From Archangium sp. (GTDB taxonomy: Bacteria > Myxococcota > Myxococcia > Myxococcales > Myxococcaceae), in the NCBI GenBank assembly GCA_030681645.1, contig JAUXRX010000046.1, positions 1 to 64,000 of the forward strand: 64,000 nucleotides of DNA, read 5' to 3'. The first letter of the stretch is position 1. Every line of letters begins with the position of its first letter. The notes beneath the pieces were generated by a model that made no database searches, was not told the DNA's origin, and worked only from the letters and a program-made list of their open reading frames with translations. This document shows positions 1-7,954 of the stretch, in pieces. The translations under genes and the position numbers were made by a program.

Positions 1-407
1 GCCAACTGCGGCATGTGCGGCCTGACCTGCGCGACGGGCGAGGTCTGCTCTGCGGGCCAGTGCGCGCTCACCTGCGTGGGCGGCACCACCCAGTGCGGCA
101 ACGCCTGCACCGACCTCGCGCGCGACCCCGCCAACTGCGGCATGTGCGGCCTGACCTGCGCGACGGGCGAGGTCTGCTCTGCGGGCCAGTGCGCGCTCAC
201 CTGCGTGGGCGGCACCAGCAAGTGCGGCAACGCCTGCACCGACACCACGCGAGACCCGGCCAACTGCGGCATGTGCGGCCTCACCTGCGCCACGGGCGAG
301 GTCTGCTCTGCGGGGCAGTGCGCGCTCAGCTGCGTGGGCGGCACCACCCGGTGCGGCAACGCCTGCACCTCCCTCGCCTTCGACCCGCTCAACTGCGGAA
401 TGTGCGG
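1..407 (+). repeat. 129-bp tandem coding repeats
   Basis: Near-identical direct repeats begin at 1, 130, 259 and 388, an exact 129-bp (43-codon) period. The first three are almost identical at the DNA level and the fourth diverges after its first bases. The array continues upstream of the window. High DNA identity indicates recent duplication or gene conversion, so copy number may vary among strains. Confidence 0.9.
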
Positions 408-1275
408 CCTGACCTGCGCGGGGGGCGCGAACGCCTCGGCCACCTGCTCCAGCGGGAACTGCGGCCTGGCCTGCGGGGCGGGCTTCCTGAACTGCAACGG
501 CAGCAGCGCTGACGGCTGCGAGAAGAACGGGGCGACCGACCTGCTGAACTGCGGAAGCTGCGGCACCGCGTGTCCTGCGATCGCGAACGGCACGCCCACC
601 TGCACCGGGGGCAGCTGTGGCGCCAGCTGCTCCGCTGGCTTCGCGGACTGCGACGGCATGCCAGGCAACGGCTGCGAGGTCGCGCTGACCACGAGCAGCA
701 CCCATTGCGGCATGTGTGGACGCGCCTGCACCCCGGCCGAGGACTGCTCTGCCGGGACCTGCGTCATGCGGCCCCTGTGCTCGAACGGCTCATCGCTGGA
801 CTGCAACGTCGCCGGCACCACGCTCGGCACGCCCTTCGTCGATCTGGCGCCCCCCGCCACCTGGACTCAGTGCGCGGGGTTCGTGAACACCGCCGCCGAT
901 GACGTGACGGCGAACTTCCTCGACAACTGCCTCAACACCACCCGCCTCCGCGTCCGCGTCTTCACCTCGACGAACACGGTGGAAGAGGACATCAGCGTGG
1001 CCACGATGACCTCCTGGGCCGCCTGGCCCTCGTTCGCCTACCTGGGCGGCACGCCGGTGTTCACGGTCAAGACGAACTGGGGCAGCACCTCCTACTTCAC
1101 CAACACCGACGGCCGCGACGCCTGTCTCCAGGTCGCCGCGCCCTCGGGCACCGTCTTCGGCACGGGCAACGGCAGCGTCGCGGTGATCGCGGGCGGCAAC
1201 ACCGGCTACGGCGAGTACCGGATCAACTGCAGCGGCATGTTCCTCCCTGACCGGAAGGTCGCCCTCTACCGCTAA
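1..1275 (+). CDS. Cysteine-rich repeat surface protein, 5' end missing
   Basis: The reading frame is open from the first base, so the start lies before the window; 424 residues are visible. The first part is built of Cys-rich units of about 43 residues (pattern NCGMCGLTC, GEVCSAGQC, CGNAC), followed by two diverged units with CGSCG and DGCE motifs. The last 165 or so residues are not Cys-rich repeats but a compact region with many Thr, Asn and aromatic residues that could be a beta-rich domain. This architecture is typical of secreted or surface-anchored myxobacterial proteins; paired cysteines suggest an oxidised, extracytoplasmic fold. No enzymatic motif is visible and no function can be assigned. 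The convergent neighbour ends 10 bp after the stop codon. Confidence 0.85.
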   Translation, partial: ANCGMCGLTCATGEVCSAGQCALTCVGGTTQCGNACTDLARDPANCGMCGLTCATGEVCSAGQCALTCVGGTSKCGNACTDTTRDPANCGMCGLTCATGEVCSAGQCALSCVGGTTRCGNACTSLAFDPLNCGMCGLTCAGGANASATCSSGNCGLACGAGFLNCNGSSADGCEKNGATDLLNCGSCGTACPAIANGTPTCTGGSCGASCSAGFADCDGMPGNGCEVALTTSSTHCGMCGRACTPAEDCSAGTCVMRPLCSNGSSLDCNVAGTTLGTPFVDLAPPATWTQCAGFVNTAADDVTANFLDNCLNTTRLRVRVFTSTNTVEEDISVATMTSWAAWPSFAYLGGTPVFTVKTNWGSTSYFTNTDGRDACLQVAAPSGTVFGTGNGSVAVIAGGNTGYGEYRINCSGMFLPDRKVALYR

Positions 1276-1285
1276 AGCAGTCCCC

Positions 1286-2917
1286 TCAGCCCGCCAGCGC
1301 CAGGCTCACCCACCCGCCGGTGATGTTGGCGACGTCGGTGAAGCCTTCGGCCAGCAGCGTGCGCACGGCGAGGTGCGCGCGGAAGCCCGAGCGGCAGTGC
1401 ACCAGCACCCGCCGCCCCTTCGGGATCTCCGCCAGCCGCGCGCGGAGGTCATCGATGGGCACGTGCAGCGCACCGGGCAGGTGGCCGGCGGAGAACTCCT
1501 TCGAGCTGCGCACGTCGAGCAGCACCGGCGGCGTCTCACTCTTCAGCTCGGCGAGCGCCGCGTCCGCCGTCACCAGCGGGGCATAGCCGGTGACGTCGTT
1601 CTGTCCGACGAAGGCCACCAGGTTGATGGGGTCGTTCGCCGACGAGAACGGGGGCGCGTAGGCGAGGTCGAGCTCGGTGAGGTCCTCGAGCGTCATCTTC
1701 CCGTGCAGCGCGGTGGCCAGCACGTCGATGCGCTTCTCCACGCCCGCGTGCCCGAAGGCCTCGGCGCCCAGCAGCCGCTGCGTCTTCTTCTCGTAGATGA
1801 GCTTGAGCGAGAGCTCGCGCCCGCCCGGGTAGTAGCTGGCGTGGTGGTCCTTGTGGATGACGGCGACCCCGAGGTCGAAGCCCGCGTCGCGCGCGGCGCG
1901 CTCGGAGAGGCCGGTCATCGCGGCGGTGGCCTCGAAGACCTTCACCACGCTGGTGCCCGAGGCGCCGCGGTAGCGCACCGGCGCGCCCAGCATGTTCGAG
2001 GCGGCGATGCGCCCCTGCCGATTGGCGGGCCCCGCGAGCGGTATGCGCACGCGCTTCCCGGAGACGCGGTGAAGGACCTCCACCATGTCGCCGGCGGCCC
2101 AGATGTGTTCGTCGCTCGTGCGCAGGTGCTCGTCGACCGCGAGCGCGCCCGACGGCCCGAGCGTGAGACCCGCGGCCTTCGCCAGGGTGAGCTCGGGCCT
2201 GACGCCCACCGACAACAACACCAGCTGCGCGGGCAGCCTGCGCCCGTCGCTCAACACCACCTCGTCCTTCCCGATGGACGCAAGGCCCACGCCGGTCACC
2301 ACGCCCACGTGGTGCCGCTCGAGCTCGCCCTGCACCTGGCGGCCGAACTCACGGTCCATCACGCCCAGCACCGAGGGCGCCAGCTCCACCACGGTGGTCT
2401 TCACCTTGCGGGCGTGGAGCGCCTCGGCCATCTCGAGCCCGATGAAGCCGCCGCCCACCACCACCGCGTGCTCCGGCTTCGTCTCTTCGATGAAGGTGTG
2501 GAGCCGGTCCATGTCAGGCACCGTCCAGAGCGTGAACACGTGGGGCTGATCAGCCCCCGGCAGCGGCGGGCGGATGGGCGAGCCGCCTTGCGCCAGCAGC
2601 AGCTTGTCGTAGGGCAGCCACTCCTCGAGCCCGCGGCTCTTCACCTTCACGCGCCGCGCGGCGCGGTCGAGCTCCAGCGCCTCGGTGTCGACGCGCACCT
2701 TCACCCGGTAGCGGCGGTCGAAGCCCTCGGGCGTCTGCAGCAGCAGCTTGTTCCGCTGCTCGATGTCGCGCGAGATGAAGTACGGCAGACCGCAGTTCGC
2801 GTAGCTGACGTAGGGACCGCGCTCGAGCAGCGTCACGTCGGCCTTCTCGTCGAGGCGGCGGGCGCGGGCGGCGGCGGTCGCTCCTGCTGCGACGCCTCCG
2901 ATGATGAGCAGTTTCAT
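1286..2917 (-). CDS. CoA-disulfide reductase with C-terminal rhodanese domain
   Basis: The 543-residue protein is a pyridine nucleotide-disulfide oxidoreductase of the CoADR-RHD type. These enzymes reduce CoA disulfide or persulfide with NAD(P)H, using a single active-site Cys. The FAD dinucleotide fold is at residues 5-20 (IIGGVAAGATAAARAR), the redox Cys is residue 42 in SYANCGLPYF, and an NAD-binding GGGFIGLE motif lies near residue 150. A rhodanese domain fills roughly residues 445-543 with its active Cys at 508 (VHCRSGFR). ATG at 2917 is chosen because the fold starts directly there (MKLLIIGG); an open frame continues upstream but overlaps the divergent gene. A cytoplasmic role in thiol or persulfide balance is inferred from the family. 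Confidence 0.93.
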   Translation of the reverse strand: MKLLIIGGVAAGATAAARARRLDEKADVTLLERGPYVSYANCGLPYFISRDIEQRNKLLLQTPEGFDRRYRVKVRVDTEALELDRAARRVKVKSRGLEEWLPYDKLLLAQGGSPIRPPLPGADQPHVFTLWTVPDMDRLHTFIEETKPEHAVVVGGGFIGLEMAEALHARKVKTTVVELAPSVLGVMDREFGRQVQGELERHHVGVVTGVGLASIGKDEVVLSDGRRLPAQLVLLSVGVRPELTLAKAAGLTLGPSGALAVDEHLRTSDEHIWAAGDMVEVLHRVSGKRVRIPLAGPANRQGRIAASNMLGAPVRYRGASGTSVVKVFEATAAMTGLSERAARDAGFDLGVAVIHKDHHASYYPGGRELSLKLIYEKKTQRLLGAEAFGHAGVEKRIDVLATALHGKMTLEDLTELDLAYAPPFSSANDPINLVAFVGQNDVTGYAPLVTADAALAELKSETPPVLLDVRSSKEFSAGHLPGALHVPIDDLRARLAEIPKGRRVLVHCRSGFRAHLAVRTLLAEGFTDVANITGGWVSLALAG

Positions 2918-2992
2918 GATGCGCAGGAGAGCCCAGATCGCCCTGCGAAGGTGCGCCGCGAAAACTTTGCGCGCGCTGATAAGTTCTCGCCC

Positions 2993-3385
2993 ATGGACAT
3001 CGTCGCCGCGCTCTCCACCCAGCTGAAGCTCGACGAACAGGCCGCCGCGGGCCTTGCGGGTGGGCTCCTGCTGCTCATCGAAGACATCGTCAGGGAGAAG
3101 GCCAGCTTCGCCGCGGCCTCCTGCATCCGCGAGGCGGTGCCCGAGATGCGCGACTGGCAGATGTCGTCGCCCACGCTCGCGCCCGGCATGCTCAGCCTCG
3201 CCTCGCTCCCACCGGCGCATCCGCTGGCGGGTGATCAGGCCGAGATGATCTCGGTGCTGGGGCGCTTCGGCGTCGACGCCGGCGAAGCCGACCTGGGCGC
3301 CTCGCTCATGCTCGAGTTCCTCGCTTCGCGGCTCACCCCGGCCAACCTCTCGGTCATCGTCGCGGCGATGCCTTCGCTCAAGTAG
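2993..3385 (+). CDS. DUF2780-like helical protein
   Basis: The 130-residue product starts MDIVAALSTQLKL and is divergent from the CoA-disulfide reductase gene, 75 bp away. It has no clear signal peptide. Its small-residue-rich helices (GLAGGLLLLIEDIV near the start, SLMLEFLASRL and VIVAAMPSLK at the end) resemble the DUF2780/VcgC-VcgE family, whose biochemical role is unknown. The ATG at 2993 is used because the upstream part of this frame is antisense to the reductase gene. Family assignment is moderate and comes only from the pattern of helices and the terminal motif. Confidence 0.7.
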   Translation: MDIVAALSTQLKLDEQAAAGLAGGLLLLIEDIVREKASFAAASCIREAVPEMRDWQMSSPTLAPGMLSLASLPPAHPLAGDQAEMISVLGRFGVDAGEADLGASLMLEFLASRLTPANLSVIVAAMPSLK

Positions 3386-3387
3386 CC

Positions 3388-3440
3388 CCTCACCCCAGCC
3401 CTCTCCCCGCTTCGCCCGCTTCGCAGGGAGAGGGGGAGAC
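3388..3440. repeat. Intergenic GC-rich hairpin repeat (family B), likely terminator
   Basis: This is a CCCTCACCCC block followed by CCCTCTCCCCGC, a short loop and GCAGGGAGAGGG, whose arms pair with one mismatch. It fills the gap between two convergent genes. A second copy in opposite orientation lies at 7912-7953, again between convergent genes. A bidirectional rho-independent terminator role is inferred from hairpin and placement; there is no strong T-tract. Confidence 0.7.
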
Positions 3441-3442
3441 CG

Positions 3443-4843
3443 TCAGCGCCCGAAGAGCTTCTTGAAGAGCCCGACCGGCTGCGCCTGGCCCCACGTCCAC
3501 GTGAAGCGCGGAAAGCGGAAGGCGATGTCCACCGCGATGGGGTCGCTCGCCGCGATGCTGTTGGTGGTCACCCGCCGCAGCGCCTGCGGGGCGAAGCGCT
3601 GCAGCACCTCGAGCCACAGCTTCGCGTGCGAGAGCGGACCGGCCAGGGTGAGCTCGTTCAAGAAGTGCAGGCTGGGGTGTTGCAACAGCGCGGTCAGCTC
3701 GAGAATGCGCGCCTCGCCCTCGGGTGATTTCGGGAGCGGCTCGACCGCCATGCTGCGCACGTAGCCGTGCCGCCACGTCAGGGTCAGCTTCTCCCCCGCC
3801 AGCGCGGGCGTGAGCTCGGGCTTCACCGACTCGTCACCGCGCAGCAGCCTCGCCCGGGGCGAGTGGACGACGTCGAGCTCACGCGCCAGGTCTCCCCAGG
3901 TGAGCGACTCGTCGGTGGCGTTGAGCAGCTTCGCGTCGAGCGCAGGACCGATCACCTCGAAGCGTGGATCGAGCGCGGGCACCGCCACCTCGAGGCGCTT
4001 GTCGTCGGTGCGCGCGGTGGGCGTGCCCGGGGCCAGCGGGGCGAGCGCCTCTGCGAAGGCCGCCGCGTTGGCGTAGCGCTGCGCCGCGTTCGCCGAGAGC
4101 GCGCGCCGCAGGACGGGCTCCACCGCCTTGAGCGCCTCGGGCAACCCCAGCGCCAGCTTCCCTGAGGCCACCAGCGGGCGGAGCGCGTCCTTCGCGGCCT
4201 TCTCGGAGTGCCCCTCGGCGCTCACCCCGTACGGCGAGCGGCCGGTGAGCATGAGACAGAGCATCCACCCCAGCGCGAAGACGTTCGAGCGCGCGGTCTC
4301 GGGCTGGCCGAACAGCTCCTCGGCGGTCCACATCCACGTGGAGGGGGTGAGGGGAAAGCCGAAGTCGGGCTCGGGGTCGAGCGCGGCGAGGTGCAGCCGC
4401 AGCCGCCCGGCGCCGTCCCGCGCGAGCATCGAGGCGCGAAGGGCGAGATGCGGCGAGGCGTGGTGCTTCACCAGCACCGCCTCGGCTTCGGCGACGGCGA
4501 GCGCCAGCCCCCGGCCTGCCTTGAGCGCGAGCTGGGGGTCGGGGAAGGGGAAGGTGCCGTCGGTGCGGCCTCCGGGTGACTCGATCACCGCCCAGGGAAA
4601 GCCGCCGTCTTCACCGGCGTCGATGAGCGCGGGCCAGGCGAGCGAGGTGAGCTGCGAGGCGAGCCACCAGCGGCGCTGCACCCGGGCGAGGTGCGCGGGC
4701 TTGAGGTCGGGCACGGGCCGCTCGACCCACCAATCGCCTTCACCCTGGTTCTGCAGCGACCTGACCTTGGCGGCCTCGACGAACGAGCCGTGGTTCGAGC
4801 GCAGAGAGGAGACCTCCCACCGCATGGCGAACGGCACGGCCAT
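3443..4843 (-). CDS. Protein kinase-like protein lacking catalytic motifs (pseudokinase)
   Basis: The 466-residue protein contains a stretch at about residues 168-205 matching the C-lobe of bacterial Ser/Thr kinases: WTAEELFGQPETARSNVFAL, then GWMLCLMLTGRSPYG. This corresponds to the usual APE, R-x-D-x-F-A-L-G and TGRxPF region. No glycine-rich loop, VAIK lysine, HRD or DFG motif is present, so phosphotransfer is unlikely. The last 180 or so residues form a separate domain with LNELTLAGPLSHAKLWLEV, a motif recalling paralogous repeat-family proteins of unknown role in myxobacteria. There is no signal peptide or membrane helix, so it is probably cytoplasmic. It is divergent from the nucleotidyltransferase gene at 4942. 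A scaffold or regulatory function is only inferred. Confidence 0.85.
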   Translation of the reverse strand: MAVPFAMRWEVSSLRSNHGSFVEAAKVRSLQNQGEGDWWVERPVPDLKPAHLARVQRRWWLASQLTSLAWPALIDAGEDGGFPWAVIESPGGRTDGTFPFPDPQLALKAGRGLALAVAEAEAVLVKHHASPHLALRASMLARDGAGRLRLHLAALDPEPDFGFPLTPSTWMWTAEELFGQPETARSNVFALGWMLCLMLTGRSPYGVSAEGHSEKAAKDALRPLVASGKLALGLPEALKAVEPVLRRALSANAAQRYANAAAFAEALAPLAPGTPTARTDDKRLEVAVPALDPRFEVIGPALDAKLLNATDESLTWGDLARELDVVHSPRARLLRGDESVKPELTPALAGEKLTLTWRHGYVRSMAVEPLPKSPEGEARILELTALLQHPSLHFLNELTLAGPLSHAKLWLEVLQRFAPQALRRVTTNSIAASDPIAVDIAFRFPRFTWTWGQAQPVGLFKKLFGR

Positions 4844-4941
4844 CTAAAGAACGCCCCCAGACACGGTGCCGATTGTAGCTGGCTGCGGCAGAGTCGCGAG
4901 CTTCCGTCCGGCAACGGCCCGGCGTTCGTCAAACAGGACCC

Positions 4942-6159
4942 ATGACTTCCCGCATCTCAGCCCTCACCGAGCTCGACCCGCTCTCCGTTCCGCTGCCGCA
5001 CGGCACCGAGGTGACGCTGCGGGTGGAGCGCCTGCTCAACGGCCGCCGCGTTCCCCAGGGGCTGGTGGGCCGGGTGGTGCGCGCCAGGGACGGGGGCTTC
5101 GACGTGCTCGTCACCGGCGTGGGCGAGCTCTGGTACGCGCGCACCGAGCTCGCGCCGCGCCGCGCCGGTCAGCTCGAGTACGCGCATCGCCGCGAGGCGG
5201 CGTGGCAGTCGCTCTTCCCCTGCCGCGTGCTCGAGGCCACGGTGGGCAGCCGGGCGTGGGGGCTCTCCGATGAGACCTCGGACACCGACGTGCGCGGGGC
5301 GTTCGCGCTCCCCTTCTCGTGGACGGGGGGCCTGGCAGAGCCGCCGACCGAGCTGATCAGCGCCGACGGCAGCAGCACCTACTGGGAGCTGCGCAAGCTG
5401 GTGGACCAGGCGCTGCGGGCCGACCCGAACACCTTCGAGCTGCTCTTCGTGCCCTCGGTGCACGCGCTCGACGAGCTGGGCCAGTGGGTGCTCGACGCCC
5501 GGCAGGCGTTCGTGTCGAAGCTGCTGTTCGGCAGCTTCGGGCGCTACGCGCTGAGCCAGCTCAACAAGCTCTCGGCCAGCCAGCGCCTCGCCGAGCATCG
5601 CGACGTGGTGCTGGGGTGGCTGGAGGAAGAGCCGGCGCCGTCGTTGGAGGAGGTGGGCCGCCGGCTCGCGGCCGTCTCTCCGCGCAGCGCGCCGACGCAG
5701 GCCGACGGCGAGCACCAGGCGCGGCTGTACCTCAAGCAGCTCTACCGCTCGTTGTGGGACCAGGGGCTGCTGCCGAGCAACGACTTCAAGGGGCTCACCG
5801 AGTACGCGCGCTCAGGAGGCCGGCGTCCGCCCGACGCGCGGTCGCTGCGGCCGAAGAACGCGTACAACCTGCTGCGGTTGATCGAGCTCGCGCGCGGGTG
5901 GCTGGCGACGGGCACGCCGGTGTTCGAGGCGACGGGTGAGTTCCGCGAGCGCCTGCTGGCCATCAAGCGGGGCGAGCGTTCGCTCGACGACGTGTTGGCC
6001 GAGGCCGAGGCGATGTCGCCGTCACTCGAGGCGGCGCGCGACGCGAGCACGCTGCCCGAGCAGCCGGACTTCGAGAAGGCAGACGCCCTGCTCAAGAGAA
6101 TCGCGAACGAGCTGGCGAGGAGGCATGTGCTTCACGTCCCCGGCCCGTGGAGTGGATGA
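4942..6159 (+). CDS. Predicted nucleotidyltransferase (PF10127, RlaP-like)
   Basis: The 405-residue protein carries a DNA-polymerase-beta-type nucleotidyltransferase core. The motif is VGSRAWGLSDETSDTDVRG, with G-S followed by D-x-D metal ligands. The rest matches the PF10127 family, including YWELRKLVDQAL and FELLFVP. Some PF10127 members (RlaP) accompany RNA ligases in RNA repair, but no ligase gene is in this window. About 75 residues precede the core and look like a small beta domain (GLVGRVVRARDGGFDVLVTG). A second, shorter member of the family is encoded at 13160. The product should be cytoplasmic; its substrate is unknown. Confidence 0.85.
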   Translation: MTSRISALTELDPLSVPLPHGTEVTLRVERLLNGRRVPQGLVGRVVRARDGGFDVLVTGVGELWYARTELAPRRAGQLEYAHRREAAWQSLFPCRVLEATVGSRAWGLSDETSDTDVRGAFALPFSWTGGLAEPPTELISADGSSTYWELRKLVDQALRADPNTFELLFVPSVHALDELGQWVLDARQAFVSKLLFGSFGRYALSQLNKLSASQRLAEHRDVVLGWLEEEPAPSLEEVGRRLAAVSPRSAPTQADGEHQARLYLKQLYRSLWDQGLLPSNDFKGLTEYARSGGRRPPDARSLRPKNAYNLLRLIELARGWLATGTPVFEATGEFRERLLAIKRGERSLDDVLAEAEAMSPSLEAARDASTLPEQPDFEKADALLKRIANELARRHVLHVPGPWSG

Positions 6160-6164
6160 TGGCG

Positions 6165-6217
6165 CCTCGACTCCGCTCGGCGTGAACGGATCCGTTCAGC
6201 CCGAGCGAAGTCGAGGG
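6165..6217. repeat. Intergenic palindromic repeat, family A copy 1
   Basis: This near-perfect palindrome has arms CCTCGACTCCGCTCGG...GAACGG and their inverse, meeting at GGATCC. It lies in the 85-bp gap between two tandem genes. Related copies are at 13941, 20940 and 53575. It resembles REP/BIME-type dispersed extragenic palindromes. It could form a strong hairpin in RNA and act as an mRNA 3' end; this is inferred. Confidence 0.85.
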
Positions 6218-6244
6218 CGCGATGTAATACCGTCCCACCTGCGA

Positions 6245-7909
6245 ATGCCCCAAAGCCACCGACCGCTGGTGTTGTTGTTCCTGTTGGCGCTGACGGGCTG
6301 CCCGACCGAGTCGACCACTTGCAAGACCACCACCGACTGCGCGAAGGGCCGCTCGTGCTGTGACGGCAAGTGCCTCGACACCGAGAACGACCGCAACAAC
6401 TGCGGCGCCTGCGGAGCGGTGTGCGAGTTCCCCAACGTGGTGCCGTCCTGCAAGGTGGGGCGCTGCCAGTTCCAGTGCCAGGCGGGCTTCGGCAACTGCA
6501 ACGACGTGCGCGAAGACGGCTGCGAGCTGCGCACCATCGACTCACCTGACAACTGCGGCGTCTGTGGCCGCGTCTGCATGTCGACCAACGCGTCCTCGGT
6601 GTGCGCGCAGTCGCTGTGCGGGCTGGGCACCTGCAGCGCCGACTTCGCCGACTGCGACATGGAGCCGGTCAACGGCTGCGAGATCGACACGCGCATCGAG
6701 GCAAACCACTGCGGCGCGTGCAACCAGGTCTGCCAGCTCCCCCACGCCACGTCCTTCTGTGAAGCCAGCACCTGCAAGGTGAGCGGCTGCGACGGGGGCT
6801 ATGGCAACTGCGACCTGCTCGACCCGAACGGGTGCGAGACGGTGTTGCCGAGCGATCCGCTGCACTGCGGCCGGTGCAACGCGGCGTGCGGGCCCGCGCA
6901 GATCTGCGTGGCGTCGCAGTGCCGCGCCACGGAGCTGATCATCTTCGGAGGCGCGCTCAGCTTCACCATGGGCAACACCACCAACGACGTCTTCCGTTTC
7001 AATCTCGGCGCCAACACGTACACGCAGCTCAACCCGGCGACGCCCGACGGGCCGATCCCCGGGCGCGGCAGCCACGTGGCGGCGTTCGACGGGCCGCGCA
7101 ACCGGATGGTGGTGTGGGGCGGCATCGACGGCGCGGGCACGCTGGCGCCCAACGACACCTGGGCGCTGGACTTCGCGGTGGTGCCTCCCGCGTGGCGGAA
7201 GCTGGTGACGACGGGCACGCCGCCCTCACCGCGCTTCGGCCCGGCCGCCGCGCTCGATGCAGCGAACTCGAAGTGGTACCTCTACGGAGGCAGCACCGAC
7301 CTGGGCACCGGGCTCTCCGAGCTGTACGTGCTCGACCTGGCGACGAACAGCTGGTCGCAGGTGCACGGGCGCAACGCGGCGGGCGCGCCGGGAGATCGGA
7401 TCAACGCGGTCGCCGCGTTCGACCCCACGGCGGGCGCGTTCGTCGTGTTCAGCGGCAACCACTCGGGCACGCGCGCCGACCTGCGCGAGCTGTGGCACTT
7501 CGACGTGGTGAGCCGCATGTGGAGGACGCCGCCGCTGAGCACCGGCCCCGTGGCGCGGGCGAAGGGCGCGCTGTTCGACGGCACGCCGGTGTACCTGTTC
7601 AGCGGCATCGCCTCGCTGCTCCAGGCGCCGGCGTCGATGGTCGACGACTTCTATTCACTCGACGTGAGCGCGACGACGCCGTGGACCATGCAGCCGGCGC
7701 TCGGGCCGGTGGGGCGGTTCTCGGCGGCGCACGCGTCGCGCGACGGCAGGCTCTACGTCTTCGGAGGCGGCACCACGGGCGCGAGCGGCCAGAGTGAGTT
7801 CCGCGATCTCTGGTCGTACGATCCCGTGACGCAGGCGTGGTCGCGGCTCCACGACGGCACCGGGGTGGTGCCGACGGGCAAGCTCACCGCGTCGATGGTG
7901 GGGCGCTGA
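6245..7909 (+). CDS. Cysteine-rich lipoprotein with Kelch-type beta-propeller
   Basis: The 554-residue product begins with a lipoprotein signal (MPQSHRPLVLLFLLALTGC), giving a lipidated Cys at about residue 19. Residues 25-230 are Cys-rich units of the CGACG...C / DGCE type shared with the first gene of the window. Residues 235-554 carry Kelch-like blades: GGALSF, VVWGGIDGAG, WYLYGGSTDLGTG, VVFSGN, LYVFGGGTTGASG, each followed by DxWxxD/W motifs. Kelch propellers usually bind protein or carbohydrate ligands. ATG 6245 was chosen because the signal peptide starts there; the frame is open upstream into the preceding gene. Outer-membrane or surface location is inferred. The ligand is unknown. Confidence 0.9.
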   Translation: MPQSHRPLVLLFLLALTGCPTESTTCKTTTDCAKGRSCCDGKCLDTENDRNNCGACGAVCEFPNVVPSCKVGRCQFQCQAGFGNCNDVREDGCELRTIDSPDNCGVCGRVCMSTNASSVCAQSLCGLGTCSADFADCDMEPVNGCEIDTRIEANHCGACNQVCQLPHATSFCEASTCKVSGCDGGYGNCDLLDPNGCETVLPSDPLHCGRCNAACGPAQICVASQCRATELIIFGGALSFTMGNTTNDVFRFNLGANTYTQLNPATPDGPIPGRGSHVAAFDGPRNRMVVWGGIDGAGTLAPNDTWALDFAVVPPAWRKLVTTGTPPSPRFGPAAALDAANSKWYLYGGSTDLGTGLSELYVLDLATNSWSQVHGRNAAGAPGDRINAVAAFDPTAGAFVVFSGNHSGTRADLRELWHFDVVSRMWRTPPLSTGPVARAKGALFDGTPVYLFSGIASLLQAPASMVDDFYSLDVSATTPWTMQPALGPVGRFSAAHASRDGRLYVFGGGTTGASGQSEFRDLWSYDPVTQAWSRLHDGTGVVPTGKLTASMVGR

Positions 7910-7911
7910 AG

Positions 7912-7953
7912 CTCCCTCTCCCTCCGCAGCGGGGAGAGGGTCGGGGTGAGGGG
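7912..7953. repeat. Intergenic GC-rich hairpin repeat (family B), second copy
   Basis: Inverse-oriented copy of the repeat at 3388. CCCTCTCCCTCCGC and GCGGGGAGAGGG form the stem, followed by GGGGTGAGGGG. It occupies the whole gap between two convergent genes, which supports a terminator role for the family. Confidence 0.7.
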
Positions 7954-7954
7954 C

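Noticed and set aside
1373..3385. Long plus-strand frame covering the CoA-disulfide reductase
   Set aside because: Only its last 130 codons (from 2993) look like a real protein; the rest is antisense to the reductase.
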